Of a DNA stretch of 64,000 nt, positions 27,793-36,178 are shown piece by piece. Position 1 is the stretch's first letter. The number at the start of each line of letters is the position of its first letter. Source of the stretch: Mycoplana rhizolycopersici (GTDB lineage Bacteria > Pseudomonadota > Alphaproteobacteria > Rhizobiales > Rhizobiaceae); the NCBI RefSeq assembly GCF_013378445.1, contig NZ_JABXYK010000003.1, forward strand, positions 1-64,000. The letters run 5' to 3'. A program made the position numbers and the translations under genes. The notes under the pieces are model-generated. The model was not told the origin of the DNA. It searched no databases and was given only the letters and a program-made list of their open reading frames with translations.

Positions 27793-28143
27793 TCAGCGTC
27801 GGAACGTGTCTTCGTAGATTGCGGGCTTGAAGCCTGCAAGATAGCGGCCGTCCACGTCGAGGATCGGTCGCTTTATCATCGATGGCTGCGCCACCATCAG
27901 CGCAATCGCCTTTTCGGCGTCGAGATCGGCCTTCTCAGCCTCGGGAAGCGCGCGGAAGGTGGTGCCGGACCGGTTCAGGACCGTCTCCCAGCCCAATTCG
28001 TCGATCCAGCGCCTGATCGATGCGGCGTCGATTCCCTCCGCCTTGTAGTCGTGGAAGAGGTAGGGGATGCCATGCGTGTCGAGCCAGGTCCGGGCCTTCT
28101 TCATCGTGTCACAGTTCTTGATGCCGTAGATCCTGACGGTCAT
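27793..28143 (-). CDS. ArsC/Spx-family reductase-like protein (YffB type)
   Basis: Thioredoxin-fold protein of 116 residues. The N-terminus reads MTVRIYGIKNCDTMKKARTW, with the single active Cys of the ArsC/YffB family. A conserved SMIKRPILDVDGRYLAGF block follows, including the Arg-Pro cis-proline region. YffB-type proteins are glutathione-linked reductases of unclear substrate rather than proven arsenate reductases; no ars genes are nearby. The ATG at 28143 has AAAGGA nine bases upstream. An ATG two codons earlier is too close to it. It follows the aminotransferase gene by 19 bases and is likely cotranscribed. Confidence 0.85.
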   Translation of the reverse strand: MTVRIYGIKNCDTMKKARTWLDTHGIPYLFHDYKAEGIDAASIRRWIDELGWETVLNRSGTTFRALPEAEKADLDAEKAIALMVAQPSMIKRPILDVDGRYLAGFKPAIYEDTFRR

Positions 28144-28162
28144 TTCCATGTTTCCTTTCGGC

Positions 28163-29332
28163 TCAAAGGCTGAGGAACTTTTCCACCACCGCATCGACCT
28201 CGGCGCTCTTCAGCCCCGCGATGTTGATGCGGGCAGAGCCCGGCATGTAGATCGCGTGCTCGGCGCGAAGCCGCAGCACGTCCTCTTCGGCAAGCGGCAG
28301 CAGCGAGAACATGCCCTCCTGTTCGGCGACCGCCGACAGCACCTGCCAGCGGCGCGAAAGCCCGGCAGCCAGGCGTTGGCGGATCGAGGCGACACGGCCG
28401 CGCATCACGTCGAGTTCCGCCATCCAGTCGGCCTTCAGTGCATCGTCACCGAGGATTTCGCTGACGATCGCGGCCCCGTGGTCGGGCGGCATGGAGTAGG
28501 CGGTGCGCGCCAGCGCGGCAAGGTTGGAGCGGGCCGAAAGGGCGATATCCCTTGTCGGTGTCACCGCGAACACGGCGCCGGTGCGTTCGCGGTAGAGGCC
28601 GAAATTCTTGGAGCAGGAAATCGCAAGCAGGGCCTCGGGGACGGCGTCTAGCACCGTGCAGAGGCCTGCCCGGTCCGCTTCCAGCCCCTTGCCAAAGCCC
28701 TGGTAGGCGCTGTCGATCAGCGGCAGCAGCCCGCGTTCGGCAATCAGCGCCGAAAGCCTGTGCCATTGGTCCGCAGTGAGAACGCCGCCGGTCGGATTAT
28801 GGCAACTGGCGTGCAGCAGCACCGCGTCCCCGGTCTTTGCCGTTTTCAGAGCCTCCATCATCTCGTCGAACAGGATCGCCTGGGACGGCACGTCGAAGAA
28901 GGGGTGGGAGACGACCTCCAGTCCGGCGACCTTGAAGATTGCCGGATGGTTCGGCCACGTGGGCACACCGACCCAGATCCGCTTCACGCCCATGCGCGCC
29001 ATGAGATCCGCGGCAAGCCGCAGCGCGCCGGAGCCGCCGGGTGTCTGCAGGCTGGCGACGGCCCGGTCGCGTCCCGAAGGCCCGGTCGTCAATTCCCAGA
29101 GGCGCTCGAGGAAAACGGGATCGCCCTCCGGACCAACATAGGATTTCGTCGCCTGGCCCGCGACGAGCCGGCGTTCGGCTTCCTTCACCGCGCGGAAGAT
29201 CGGCGTCGCGCCCTCTTCGTCGCGATAGACGCCGACACCGAGGTCCACCTTCCCGGCCCTGGCATCGGCCCGATAGAGCCCGATCAGGGCGAGAAGCGGA
29301 TCATCGGGCTGGCGGTTGAGCGATTCGAACAT
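28163..29332 (-). CDS. Aromatic amino acid/aspartate aminotransferase
   Basis: PLP-dependent class I aminotransferase of 389 residues of the AspC/TyrB subgroup. The N-terminus (MFESLNRQPDDPLLALIGLY, then VDLGVGVYRDEEG) is typical. The cofactor region has ASCHNPTGG, and the Schiff-base lysine sits in ISCSKNFGLYRERTG. The terminal Arg that binds substrate carboxylate is in SARINIAGL. It probably interconverts tyrosine, phenylalanine or aspartate with 2-oxoacids. The ATG at 29332 has GAAGGGG upstream. The ArsC-like gene follows, probably in one operon. Confidence 0.93.
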   Translation of the reverse strand: MFESLNRQPDDPLLALIGLYRADARAGKVDLGVGVYRDEEGATPIFRAVKEAERRLVAGQATKSYVGPEGDPVFLERLWELTTGPSGRDRAVASLQTPGGSGALRLAADLMARMGVKRIWVGVPTWPNHPAIFKVAGLEVVSHPFFDVPSQAILFDEMMEALKTAKTGDAVLLHASCHNPTGGVLTADQWHRLSALIAERGLLPLIDSAYQGFGKGLEADRAGLCTVLDAVPEALLAISCSKNFGLYRERTGAVFAVTPTRDIALSARSNLAALARTAYSMPPDHGAAIVSEILGDDALKADWMAELDVMRGRVASIRQRLAAGLSRRWQVLSAVAEQEGMFSLLPLAEEDVLRLRAEHAIYMPGSARINIAGLKSAEVDAVVEKFLSL

Positions 29333-29536
29333 GATGAAACCCCTTCGGCTGGGTATGGCTTGCGATCGTTTATGCGAAATCGGTCGCAATTTCGAGCCCG
29401 AACTTTCTTGGACCGGGGCCGGAATCCGGATCGGGGATGGCCCAATCATTTTCGCCGGCGGACCTGCGTCACGCGGTTGCGGCGAGGACGGGGCTACCCT
29501 ATCTTCTGCCTGCGCGCCCCTGCGAAGGAAGGCCTG

Positions 29537-30394
29537 TTGAAGAAACTGAATGAAAAGATGAGCTCAGCCGCCCTGGCGGCGATCCGCAATCGCCGTGGGC
29601 ACCGGCCGTTCTCTGCCAATCGCGACGGCGGCGACACCGTCATCGCCTCCTACAACGTCCATAAATGTGTCGGCGTCGACCGCAAGTTCGATCCGGAACG
29701 GGTGGCGGCGGTCATCTCGGAGATCGATGCCGACGTCATCGCGATCCAGGAAGCCGACAAGCGCTTCGGCGCGCGCTCCGGCCTGCTGGATCTGACGGCG
29801 CTTGAGCGTGACTCTGGCCTCATCCCCGTTCCCATCATGACACATTCGACCGGCGGCCACGGCTGGCACGGCAACATGCTGATGATCCGAAAGGGTACCG
29901 TCCTGAACGTGCGCCAGCTGAAGCTGCCGGGCGTGGAGCCGCGCGGGGCGCTGGTGGTGAATTTCGATTTCCCGAACGGCAGGCTGCGCGTGGTTGCCGC
30001 GCATTTCGGTCTCCTCAAGCGGTCGCGGCAGTTGCAGGCCAAGGCGGTCCTGGCCTCCGTGGCGCAGGAGGAGGAGATGCCGACCGTCCTGATCGGCGAT
30101 CTCAACGAATGGCGGGTCGGCCGGCGTTCCTCGCTGTCGCCGCTCGTCCCCGTGTTCGATCCCGCCGCCGGCGCGGTTCCAAGCTTCCCCTCCCGCTTTC
30201 CCGTTCTGGCGCTGGACCGCGTACTCGGCCACCCGCACGATCTCGTGGCCGCGGTCGAGGTTCACGACAGTCCGCTCGCCCGCGTCGCCTCCGATCACCT
30301 GCCGATCAAGGCGCATATCGACCTTCAGGCGATCTGGGACCGCTCCTACGGCAACGCGCATCGTGTCGGTGCGACAGCGGAAGCGGTTCGCTAG
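29537..30394 (+). CDS. Endonuclease/exonuclease/phosphatase family protein
   Basis: Soluble protein of 285 residues with the EEP (DNase I-like) fold. Motifs include IASYNVHKC (Asn), IQEADKRFG (catalytic Glu), GDLNEWR (Asp/Asn) and the final SDHLPIKA (Asp-His). Members cleave phosphodiester or phosphoester bonds in nucleic acids, lipids or sphingomyelin. A TTG at 29537 with GAAGGAAGG upstream is my start. An ATG at 29558 lacks a ribosome site, and longer frames start far upstream across the aminotransferase. It converges on a PLD-type cardiolipin synthase gene with a 14-base gap, suggesting lipid phosphoester chemistry. Confidence 0.85.
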   Translation: MKKLNEKMSSAALAAIRNRRGHRPFSANRDGGDTVIASYNVHKCVGVDRKFDPERVAAVISEIDADVIAIQEADKRFGARSGLLDLTALERDSGLIPVPIMTHSTGGHGWHGNMLMIRKGTVLNVRQLKLPGVEPRGALVVNFDFPNGRLRVVAAHFGLLKRSRQLQAKAVLASVAQEEEMPTVLIGDLNEWRVGRRSSLSPLVPVFDPAAGAVPSFPSRFPVLALDRVLGHPHDLVAAVEVHDSPLARVASDHLPIKAHIDLQAIWDRSYGNAHRVGATAEAVR

Positions 30395-30408
30395 ACCCGG
30401 GCGCTAAC

Positions 30409-31869
30409 TCAGAGATAGGGCGAGCCCAGCCAGGTGATCCGCTCGATGAGCCGCCGCGAGAAGGGGCGTGCCCGCAGTGCCTGCAGGTTCACCTCCTTTG
30501 CTGTCCTCAGCGCCTTGCCGATGCGGGCTTCGATCTCGGCTGCGAAGAAGGTGTCGAACACCTCGATATCGATCTCGAAGTTCAGGCGTAGCGAGCGCGG
30601 ATCGAGATTGGAGGATCCGACATAGGACCAGACGCCGTCGATCACCGTCAGCTTGGAATGGTTGAAGGCGCCGCTCGCGCGCCAGATCTTGCAACCTGCT
30701 TTCAGCAACTGGTCGAATTGTGCCGTCATGGCAAGATCGACCAGTTTGAGATTGTTCGTCCCGGGTACGACGATGTCGATGTCCACGCCGCGGCGCGCCG
30801 CCGTCGCAAGCGCGCTGATCAGGTCTCGCTCGGGCAGGAAATAGGGCGACATGATCCGGATACGGCTCTTGGCAACCGAGATCGCCCCCATCAGCATGCG
30901 TTGGTTGGCTTCGAGGCTGCTGTCAGGCCCGGAAGAAACGGCGCGCGCGAACAGCGCAGCATTAGGTTCCGTCTTCGGCCGCGCCAGTTGCCATGCCTCG
31001 CCATCGAGCGCATCGCCGCCGGAAAACCGCCAGTCCTCGTAGGCAACGTGGAAAATATCGCCGACGATCGGTCCTTCCGCGCGGAAATGCGTGTCCTTGG
31101 CTTCGTCCTTGCCGGCAAATTCGCTGGTGAACGCGGCGCGTATGTTGAGCCCGCCGGTGAAGGCGACGGCGCCGTCGACGATCAGGATCTTTCTGTGCGT
31201 CCTGAGATTGGCGTAGGGCAGTCGCAGCCCCATGACGATATTGCCGTTGAAGACGCGGGCGGAAACGCCGCCCTGTTTGAGCGTCTGCATGATGCTGGGC
31301 GTCGAATAGCGGGCACCGACGGCGTCGATCAGCACATGCACCTTCACCCCGCGTGCCACCGCTGCCGAAAGGGCGGAGGCAAACCGCAATCCCATGCCGT
31401 CGCGGTCGAAGATATAGGTTTCGAGCAGGATGCTGCGCCGGGCACCGTTGATCGCATCGAGCATCGCCGCATAGGCAATGTCGCCGGTTTCCAGCACTGC
31501 GATGCGGTTTCCGGAGGTCAGCGCGAAGCGGCTGACATTGTCGCCCAGGTGCTTCATCGCCGAAAGCGCGCCGCCGTAGCGGCTGTAGACGGTCTCTCCC
31601 GACACGTCGTGATGAACGGTGTGGTGACCCTTCCTGGTGATTGCGCCGGCTCGCTGCAGCGTCAGCGTCTTGCGCCGGATCCGGTTGATGCCGACGACGT
31701 AATAGATGACGGCGCCGAGGATCGGCGACAGCAGGATGACGCCGACCCAGCCGATCGCCGCGCGCACCTCTTCCTTGGTCATCGTCGCATGAATGGCAGC
31801 CGGTGTGCCGAGCACGATCGAAAGCACGACCAGGACATGCGGCCAGTAGTCGGAGATCGTCTGCAGCAT
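30409..31869 (-). CDS. cls: Cardiolipin synthase-like PLD protein
   Basis: Membrane enzyme of 486 residues with two N-terminal transmembrane segments (about 9-25 and 40-61) and two PLD catalytic repeats. HKD motif 1 is HRKILIVDG near residues 225-233, and motif 2 is HSKLTVIDG followed by WSYVGSSNLDPRS near 410-430. It condenses phosphatidylglycerol molecules to cardiolipin and glycerol. The membrane-anchored N-terminus and tandem HKD arrangement are typical of ClsA-type enzymes. The gene is convergent with an EEP phosphatase gene. Confidence 0.92.
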   Translation of the reverse strand: MLQTISDYWPHVLVVLSIVLGTPAAIHATMTKEEVRAAIGWVGVILLSPILGAVIYYVVGINRIRRKTLTLQRAGAITRKGHHTVHHDVSGETVYSRYGGALSAMKHLGDNVSRFALTSGNRIAVLETGDIAYAAMLDAINGARRSILLETYIFDRDGMGLRFASALSAAVARGVKVHVLIDAVGARYSTPSIMQTLKQGGVSARVFNGNIVMGLRLPYANLRTHRKILIVDGAVAFTGGLNIRAAFTSEFAGKDEAKDTHFRAEGPIVGDIFHVAYEDWRFSGGDALDGEAWQLARPKTEPNAALFARAVSSGPDSSLEANQRMLMGAISVAKSRIRIMSPYFLPERDLISALATAARRGVDIDIVVPGTNNLKLVDLAMTAQFDQLLKAGCKIWRASGAFNHSKLTVIDGVWSYVGSSNLDPRSLRLNFEIDIEVFDTFFAAEIEARIGKALRTAKEVNLQALRARPFSRRLIERITWLGSPYL

Positions 31870-32009
31870 TCCGTTCCGCCGGTCACCATCTGAAGGTTGA
31901 ACGCTATCCTCCCTCCACCTTAGCGCATCGGTGGAGAAAATCAGTATCGATTTTCGGAAGGGATTGCGCGCAGATTCAACGTCTTATCACGTCGACCTGC
32001 GCACGGGGC

Positions 32010-33080
32010 TCAGTCTTCCAGCGTTCCAGGCGCGCGATCGGCGCGGGTGCGCTCGCGACACGCGATCTTCATCAGGTCGTCGCCGCGGCGCACGAACCGG
32101 TCGGAGGTCCGCGTCGCGATCAGGCCGGCCTGGGCGGCCCGAATTTCGATCGAGCCATCCGCAAATCCCGGCCGCGTCACGAGCGTTGCCAGCAGGTCGC
32201 CCGCCTCGATCGTGTCTCCGATATCGCGGTGGAACAGCACGGTGCCGGGCTCCATCGCCCGCACCATTTCGATATTGTCGAGCGGGACGACCGGTCCGGC
32301 AAATTCCTGTGCGGGCCGCTGCGGCCCGCCTTCCGGCGTGGCGATCACCCCGCGCGCGACGAGAAAGTCGAAGAGCCCATCGGCGTCCTGTCCGGCGGTC
32401 TGCGGATAGACGTCGCGCCGCCCGCGCAGCTCGACGGTAACCGCCAGCCTGCCGGGCACGGGGGCCTGCTTTTCGCCGTTCTGGCGCTTGAAGGCGTAGC
32501 CGACCGCTTCCTCGAAGGCGGTGCTTTCGCCGTCCGACAGGAACACCGCCTCCATCGAAAGCGCATTCGCAAGATCTGCCGCCTCCGGCCAGAAGGCCTC
32601 GTCGATGTACGCGTACTGAATGGATTCGTCGTCGCAATGCAGGTCGAGCACCAGTTCGGCGCCGAGCGCCATATGCAGCAACGTCCGCTTCAGCCGGTTC
32701 ACCGCCGTCTGCTGCTCGAACTCCTTCAGGAGCCCGTCCCGCTCCGAAAGGGGGACGAGCGGAAAATCGCGATTGAAATTGGTGCGCGAGGCCAGGTCGA
32801 AGCGCCCCTGCATTTCGCCGAAATGCGCCTGTGCTGCGCCGATCGGATTGGCCTGCGGCACGATGGTGATGTCGCCCAGAATGCCACCCGCCGCTTCCGC
32901 CTCGCGCAGCCGCGCGCAAAGGAAATGGATGAGAGCGGTGCCCGGCAGCTCGTTCGAATGCAGCGCCGCCTGGATGTAGACCTTCGGCGCACTGGCATCG
33001 CTGCCGTTGAAACGCAGCACGGGAAGCCGCCATTCGAGGCCGGGCGTGTCGCCGGCAAGCGTGATCTGGGTAACGTCCAC
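32010..33080 (-). CDS. Succinylglutamate desuccinylase/aspartoacylase family protein
   Basis: Zinc hydrolase of 356 residues in the M14-like AstE/ASPA family. An early QAALHSNELPG motif supplies the first His/Glu zinc ligands, and LVLDLHCDDESI supplies the second His. The catalytic Glu is probably in the VTVELRGRRD strand. The C-terminal 90 residues look like a beta-rich swapped domain (ATPEGGPQR...). A GTG at 33080 with AGGAG five bases upstream is my start; an upstream ATG would add 23 residues without conservation. It likely deacylates an N-acyl amino acid; the substrate is unknown. Confidence 0.85.
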   Translation of the reverse strand: MDVTQITLAGDTPGLEWRLPVLRFNGSDASAPKVYIQAALHSNELPGTALIHFLCARLREAEAAGGILGDITIVPQANPIGAAQAHFGEMQGRFDLASRTNFNRDFPLVPLSERDGLLKEFEQQTAVNRLKRTLLHMALGAELVLDLHCDDESIQYAYIDEAFWPEAADLANALSMEAVFLSDGESTAFEEAVGYAFKRQNGEKQAPVPGRLAVTVELRGRRDVYPQTAGQDADGLFDFLVARGVIATPEGGPQRPAQEFAGPVVPLDNIEMVRAMEPGTVLFHRDIGDTIEAGDLLATLVTRPGFADGSIEIRAAQAGLIATRTSDRFVRRGDDLMKIACRERTRADRAPGTLED

Positions 33081-33226
33081 GATGTCTCCTCGCAAAGCTT
33101 TTGCCGCGGTTATGGGGATTGATTGCAACCGGTGCAAGTCCGCACGCATTTTTTGAACGGCCGGAATCGGGTTGAACTGGCGTCGTCAAAGGACGATCCT
33201 ATGGCAACGAAAAGCGGAGCTTGGTC

Positions 33227-33787
33227 ATGTCGGGCGCTTGCAGCTACCTGATCTTCGAAACGGCAGGCGGTCCTTGCGGTATCGCCTGGAGCCGCACCGG
33301 CGTCTTGCGCTTCCAGCTGCCGGCCGACGATCCGGAGACGACGCGCCGTCTGCTGCTGCGCCGGTTGCCGGCCGCCGAGCCGGCGGATTCGCCGCCTGCC
33401 ATTGCCGAGGCCGCTGCGGCGGTCCGTCGCTATTTCGCCGGCGAAGCGACCGATTTCTCCGGCGTCCCGCTTGACCTTTCCGGCCAGAGCCCGTTCTTCA
33501 CGGCGATCTACGATGCCGCCCGGCGGGTCGCTTGGGGGCAAACGACGACCTATGGCGCCCTTGCCCGCGAACTCGGCGCCGGCCCTGAAGCCGCGCGCGA
33601 CGTCGGCCAGGCCATGGCCAAAAACCCCGTCGCGCTCATCATTCCCTGTCACCGGGTGCTTGCCGCCGGCGGCAAGGTCGGCGGCTTTTCGGCGCCGGGT
33701 GGCGCCGGCTCAAAGCTCAGGATGCTGGCACTGGAGGGTGTCTCCTTTGCCCCGCCGGAACCGGCACAGCAGTCGTTCGGGTTCTAG
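33227..33787 (+). CDS. ogt: Methylated-DNA-protein-cysteine methyltransferase
   Basis: DNA-repair protein of 186 residues that transfers alkyl groups from O6-alkylguanine to its own cysteine. The suicide motif IPCHRVLAAGGKVGGF is present near residues 141-156, with WGQTTTYGALAREL forming the DNA-binding helix. The N-terminal domain lacks the Ada metal-binding cysteines, so this is an Ogt-type stand-alone enzyme. The ATG at 33227 has GGAG upstream. It is monocistronic, followed by an 81-base convergent gap to the MFS gene. Confidence 0.93.
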   Translation: MSGACSYLIFETAGGPCGIAWSRTGVLRFQLPADDPETTRRLLLRRLPAAEPADSPPAIAEAAAAVRRYFAGEATDFSGVPLDLSGQSPFFTAIYDAARRVAWGQTTTYGALARELGAGPEAARDVGQAMAKNPVALIIPCHRVLAAGGKVGGFSAPGGAGSKLRMLALEGVSFAPPEPAQQSFGF

Positions 33788-33868
33788 CCGGGCCGTTTCG
33801 CTCCGGCCAGCCTGTCCGGTTGCGGGAGCACAGAACCGGAAGGAACCCGCCATCATCGACCATTGGTC

Positions 33869-35068
33869 TTACCTCCGCGCCGCTGGAAAGCCGTGGCGCT
33901 TGGCCGCCCAAACCACGACCAGCGTTGAGGCCAGCAGCACCAGCAGTGCGGGCGAGAACGCGGAGACGCCGAAGAGACCCAACAGAACGCCGCCGATGAT
34001 ACCGCCGCCCGCAATCGCCATGTTCCACGCCGTGACCAACATCGACTGTGCCACATCGGCCGCCTCTCCAGCCGTCTTTGCGATGGCTGTCTGGAACAGT
34101 GTCGCAGCGCCTCCGAAGGCCAAGCCCCAAGCGGCTGTTGCTGCATATATGACGCTGGGTATTTCGCCTGTCACTCCAAAGGCCAAGGCTGACAGGCCGA
34201 ACAAGACGGTACTGGATAGCGTCAGCGCACGCAGATGACGATCAATCAGCACGCCGATGATCCAGATACCCAGCAGAGACGTGACGCCGAACACCAGCAG
34301 CACCAGATCCGTGCGTTCGGCCATGCCTGCCACCGTCAGGAACGGAGCGATGTAGGTATAGAGGATGTTATGAGCCAGCACGAAGGCCAGCACCGCAAAC
34401 AGCACCGGGCGCACACCGGCCACGGTAAACACATGCCCCAGCGAAAGCCTCTTGCCCGCTGCCTGTCCAGCGAAGTCCGGCACCTTGAGGCGCACCCACA
34501 CCAAGAGCACCAGCGCCAGCCCGCTCATGATGCCGAAGCACATCCGCCAGCCCACAAGGTTGCCGAGGAAAGTGCCAGCAGGTACGCCAAGCGACAGGGC
34601 CAATGGCGTGCCCACCATCGCAATGGCAATGGCTCGGCCCTTCTGATGCTCGGGCACCATGCGCGCGGCATAGCCCGCCAGCAGTGCCCAAAGCAGCCCG
34701 GCCGACACACCTGCCAGGAAACGCGCCACCATCGTCACAACATAGCTGCCGGAAAACGTCGTGACAGTATTGGCGACGGCGAAACCCGCGATGGCGGCCA
34801 GCAGCAACGGGCGGCGACGCACGCCCTGCGTGGCGGCGGTCAGCGGAATTGCCGCCACCAGCGAGCCGATGGCATAGATCGTGACGAGTTGCCCGGCCAG
34901 CGCCTCGGAGATCTCCAGACCGGCGCTGATCTGCGGCAGCAGGCCCGCTGGCAGGGCTTCGGTCAGGATCGTGACAAAGCCTGCCATTGCCAGTGCCAGC
35001 AGCGATGCCATGGGAAGGCGTGCGGCCTGTGCGCCGCTATCGAGGGTCGTTGTTGTCGAAATTGCCAT
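33869..35068 (-). CDS. Major facilitator superfamily transporter
   Basis: Inner-membrane transporter of 399 residues with twelve predicted transmembrane helices. The conserved loop motif appears as GVRRRPLLLAA, and FLAGVSAGLLWALLAGYAARM follows (motif B/C region). It belongs to the DHA1-type drug/sugar-efflux group (AraJ/NepI-like). The substrate is not evident. It is divergent from a LysR regulator across 150 bases that hold two palindromes, the classic arrangement of a LysR-controlled efflux pump. The pair looks like an imported cassette, being absent from the housekeeping context around it. Confidence 0.85.
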   Translation of the reverse strand: MAISTTTTLDSGAQAARLPMASLLALAMAGFVTILTEALPAGLLPQISAGLEISEALAGQLVTIYAIGSLVAAIPLTAATQGVRRRPLLLAAIAGFAVANTVTTFSGSYVVTMVARFLAGVSAGLLWALLAGYAARMVPEHQKGRAIAIAMVGTPLALSLGVPAGTFLGNLVGWRMCFGIMSGLALVLLVWVRLKVPDFAGQAAGKRLSLGHVFTVAGVRPVLFAVLAFVLAHNILYTYIAPFLTVAGMAERTDLVLLVFGVTSLLGIWIIGVLIDRHLRALTLSSTVLFGLSALAFGVTGEIPSVIYAATAAWGLAFGGAATLFQTAIAKTAGEAADVAQSMLVTAWNMAIAGGGIIGGVLLGLFGVSAFSPALLVLLASTLVVVWAAKRHGFPAARR

Positions 35069-35141
35069 GAAACTGCCTTTTCGGGTGCCGACGGCGTGCG
35101 CAACTGGCACTGAACCGGCACGAATTGAAGTAGGCCGTCAT

Positions 35142-35158
35142 ATTGAGGTGTTCCCAAT
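35142..35158. promoter_or_regulatory. LysR-type box (ATTG-N9-CAAT)
   Basis: ATTG and CAAT form a perfect inverted repeat separated by nine bases, containing the T-N11-A core of LysR-type binding sites. It lies between the divergent MFS and LysR genes, 61 bases upstream of the LysR start. Confidence 0.55.
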
Positions 35159-35175
35159 GCAAGACAATAATGCCA

Positions 35176-35188
35176 ATGTTCAAAACAT
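35176..35188. promoter_or_regulatory. Second palindrome in the MFS/LysR intergenic
   Basis: ATGTT-CAA-AACAT is a perfect inverted repeat, 30 bases from the LysR start. It may be a second regulator half-site or part of an overlapping promoter. Confidence 0.4.
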
Positions 35189-35218
35189 ATCGGACAAATT
35201 TTCTTAAATAGCGGCACC

Positions 35219-36151
35219 ATGGAATCTCTCAATGGCATCTCGTTCTTCGTGCAGGCGGCGGAGACCCGCAGCTTTTCCAAGGCGGGGCGCATCCTCGGCG
35301 TATCCTCGTCGGCTGTGGGCAAAAGCGTGTGTCGGTTGGAAGAACGCTTGGGCGTGCGGCTGTTTCACCGCAGCACGCGCAGCATCACGCTGACCGCCGA
35401 GGGCGCGCTGTTCCTTGAACGCTGCCGGCGCATCCTGTGCGAAGTCGAAGCAGCCGAGTTGGAACTCTCCGAGACGCAGCACGCGCCACGGGGACGGCTG
35501 CGCATCAGCCTGCCCCTGGTCGGGATGCTGGTCGTGCCCGCGATCACTGCCTTCATGCGTCGCTATCCGGCCATCGAGTTGGACGTGGATTTCTCGGATC
35601 GTTTGGTGGACGTGATCGAGGAAGGCTTCGACGTGGTGATGCGTACCGGCCAACCGACCGACTCGCGCCTCATGTCTCGCCCGGTGGGCACCTACCAGCT
35701 GATACTGGTAGCGTCGCCGGTCTACCTGGCGAGGCACGGAACGCCCGAGGTTCCCGTTGATCTAGGGCACCACGCCTGCTTGCAGCACAAGTTTCCCTCT
35801 ACCGGCAAACTAGAGCCGTGGCCGTTGAAGGGCACTGAAGGCGCGCCGGAACCGACGCTGCCGATATCTATGGTGTGTAACACATCTGCTGCCTTGATGG
35901 ACGTGGCAGCGGCGGGCCTGGGCATCGCGTGCCTGCCAGACTTCATGGTGCAGCAGGCCATCGAACGAGGCCAACTGGTTTCGGTACTGGACGCGCATGT
36001 CGAGCACCAGGGAACCTTCTGGCTGCTTTGGCCGTCGAGCAAGCATCTGGCGCCGAAACTGCGCGTTTTCATCGACTTCATGGTCGAGGCGCTCTTTGCA
36101 AATGAGACGATGGGATATGGCAAGGCCCGGGGGCCAACAGACATGTCCTGA
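35219..36151 (+). CDS. LysR-family transcriptional regulator
   Basis: DNA-binding regulator of 310 residues. The winged helix-turn-helix lies at about 1-60 (FFVQAAETRSFSKAGRILGV, then SSSAVGKSVCRLEERLGVRL). A linker helix and a periplasmic-binding-protein-like effector domain follow (about 90-295, starting GRLRISLPLVG). It sits divergently next to an MFS exporter and probably controls it, with the ATTG-N9-CAAT box as a candidate site. The effector is unknown. The ATG at 35219 gives the usual MESLNGISFFV start. Confidence 0.92.
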   Translation: MESLNGISFFVQAAETRSFSKAGRILGVSSSAVGKSVCRLEERLGVRLFHRSTRSITLTAEGALFLERCRRILCEVEAAELELSETQHAPRGRLRISLPLVGMLVVPAITAFMRRYPAIELDVDFSDRLVDVIEEGFDVVMRTGQPTDSRLMSRPVGTYQLILVASPVYLARHGTPEVPVDLGHHACLQHKFPSTGKLEPWPLKGTEGAPEPTLPISMVCNTSAALMDVAAAGLGIACLPDFMVQQAIERGQLVSVLDAHVEHQGTFWLLWPSSKHLAPKLRVFIDFMVEALFANETMGYGKARGPTDMS

Positions 36152-36178
36152 GGCAGACGAACTCTATGGAGCCGTCGA

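Noticed and set aside
28760-29536. 5' extension of the EEP gene over the aminotransferase
   Set aside because: The frame is open by chance and opposite the aminotransferase; ribosome site and EEP homology place the start at 29537.
32010-33149. Longer start for the aspartoacylase-like gene at 33149
   Set aside because: Adds 23 residues with no similarity; a GTG with AGGAG is 69 bases further in.
35100-35218. A small gene in the MFS/LysR gap
   Set aside because: The longest frame crosses the palindromes and has no ribosome site or known motif.
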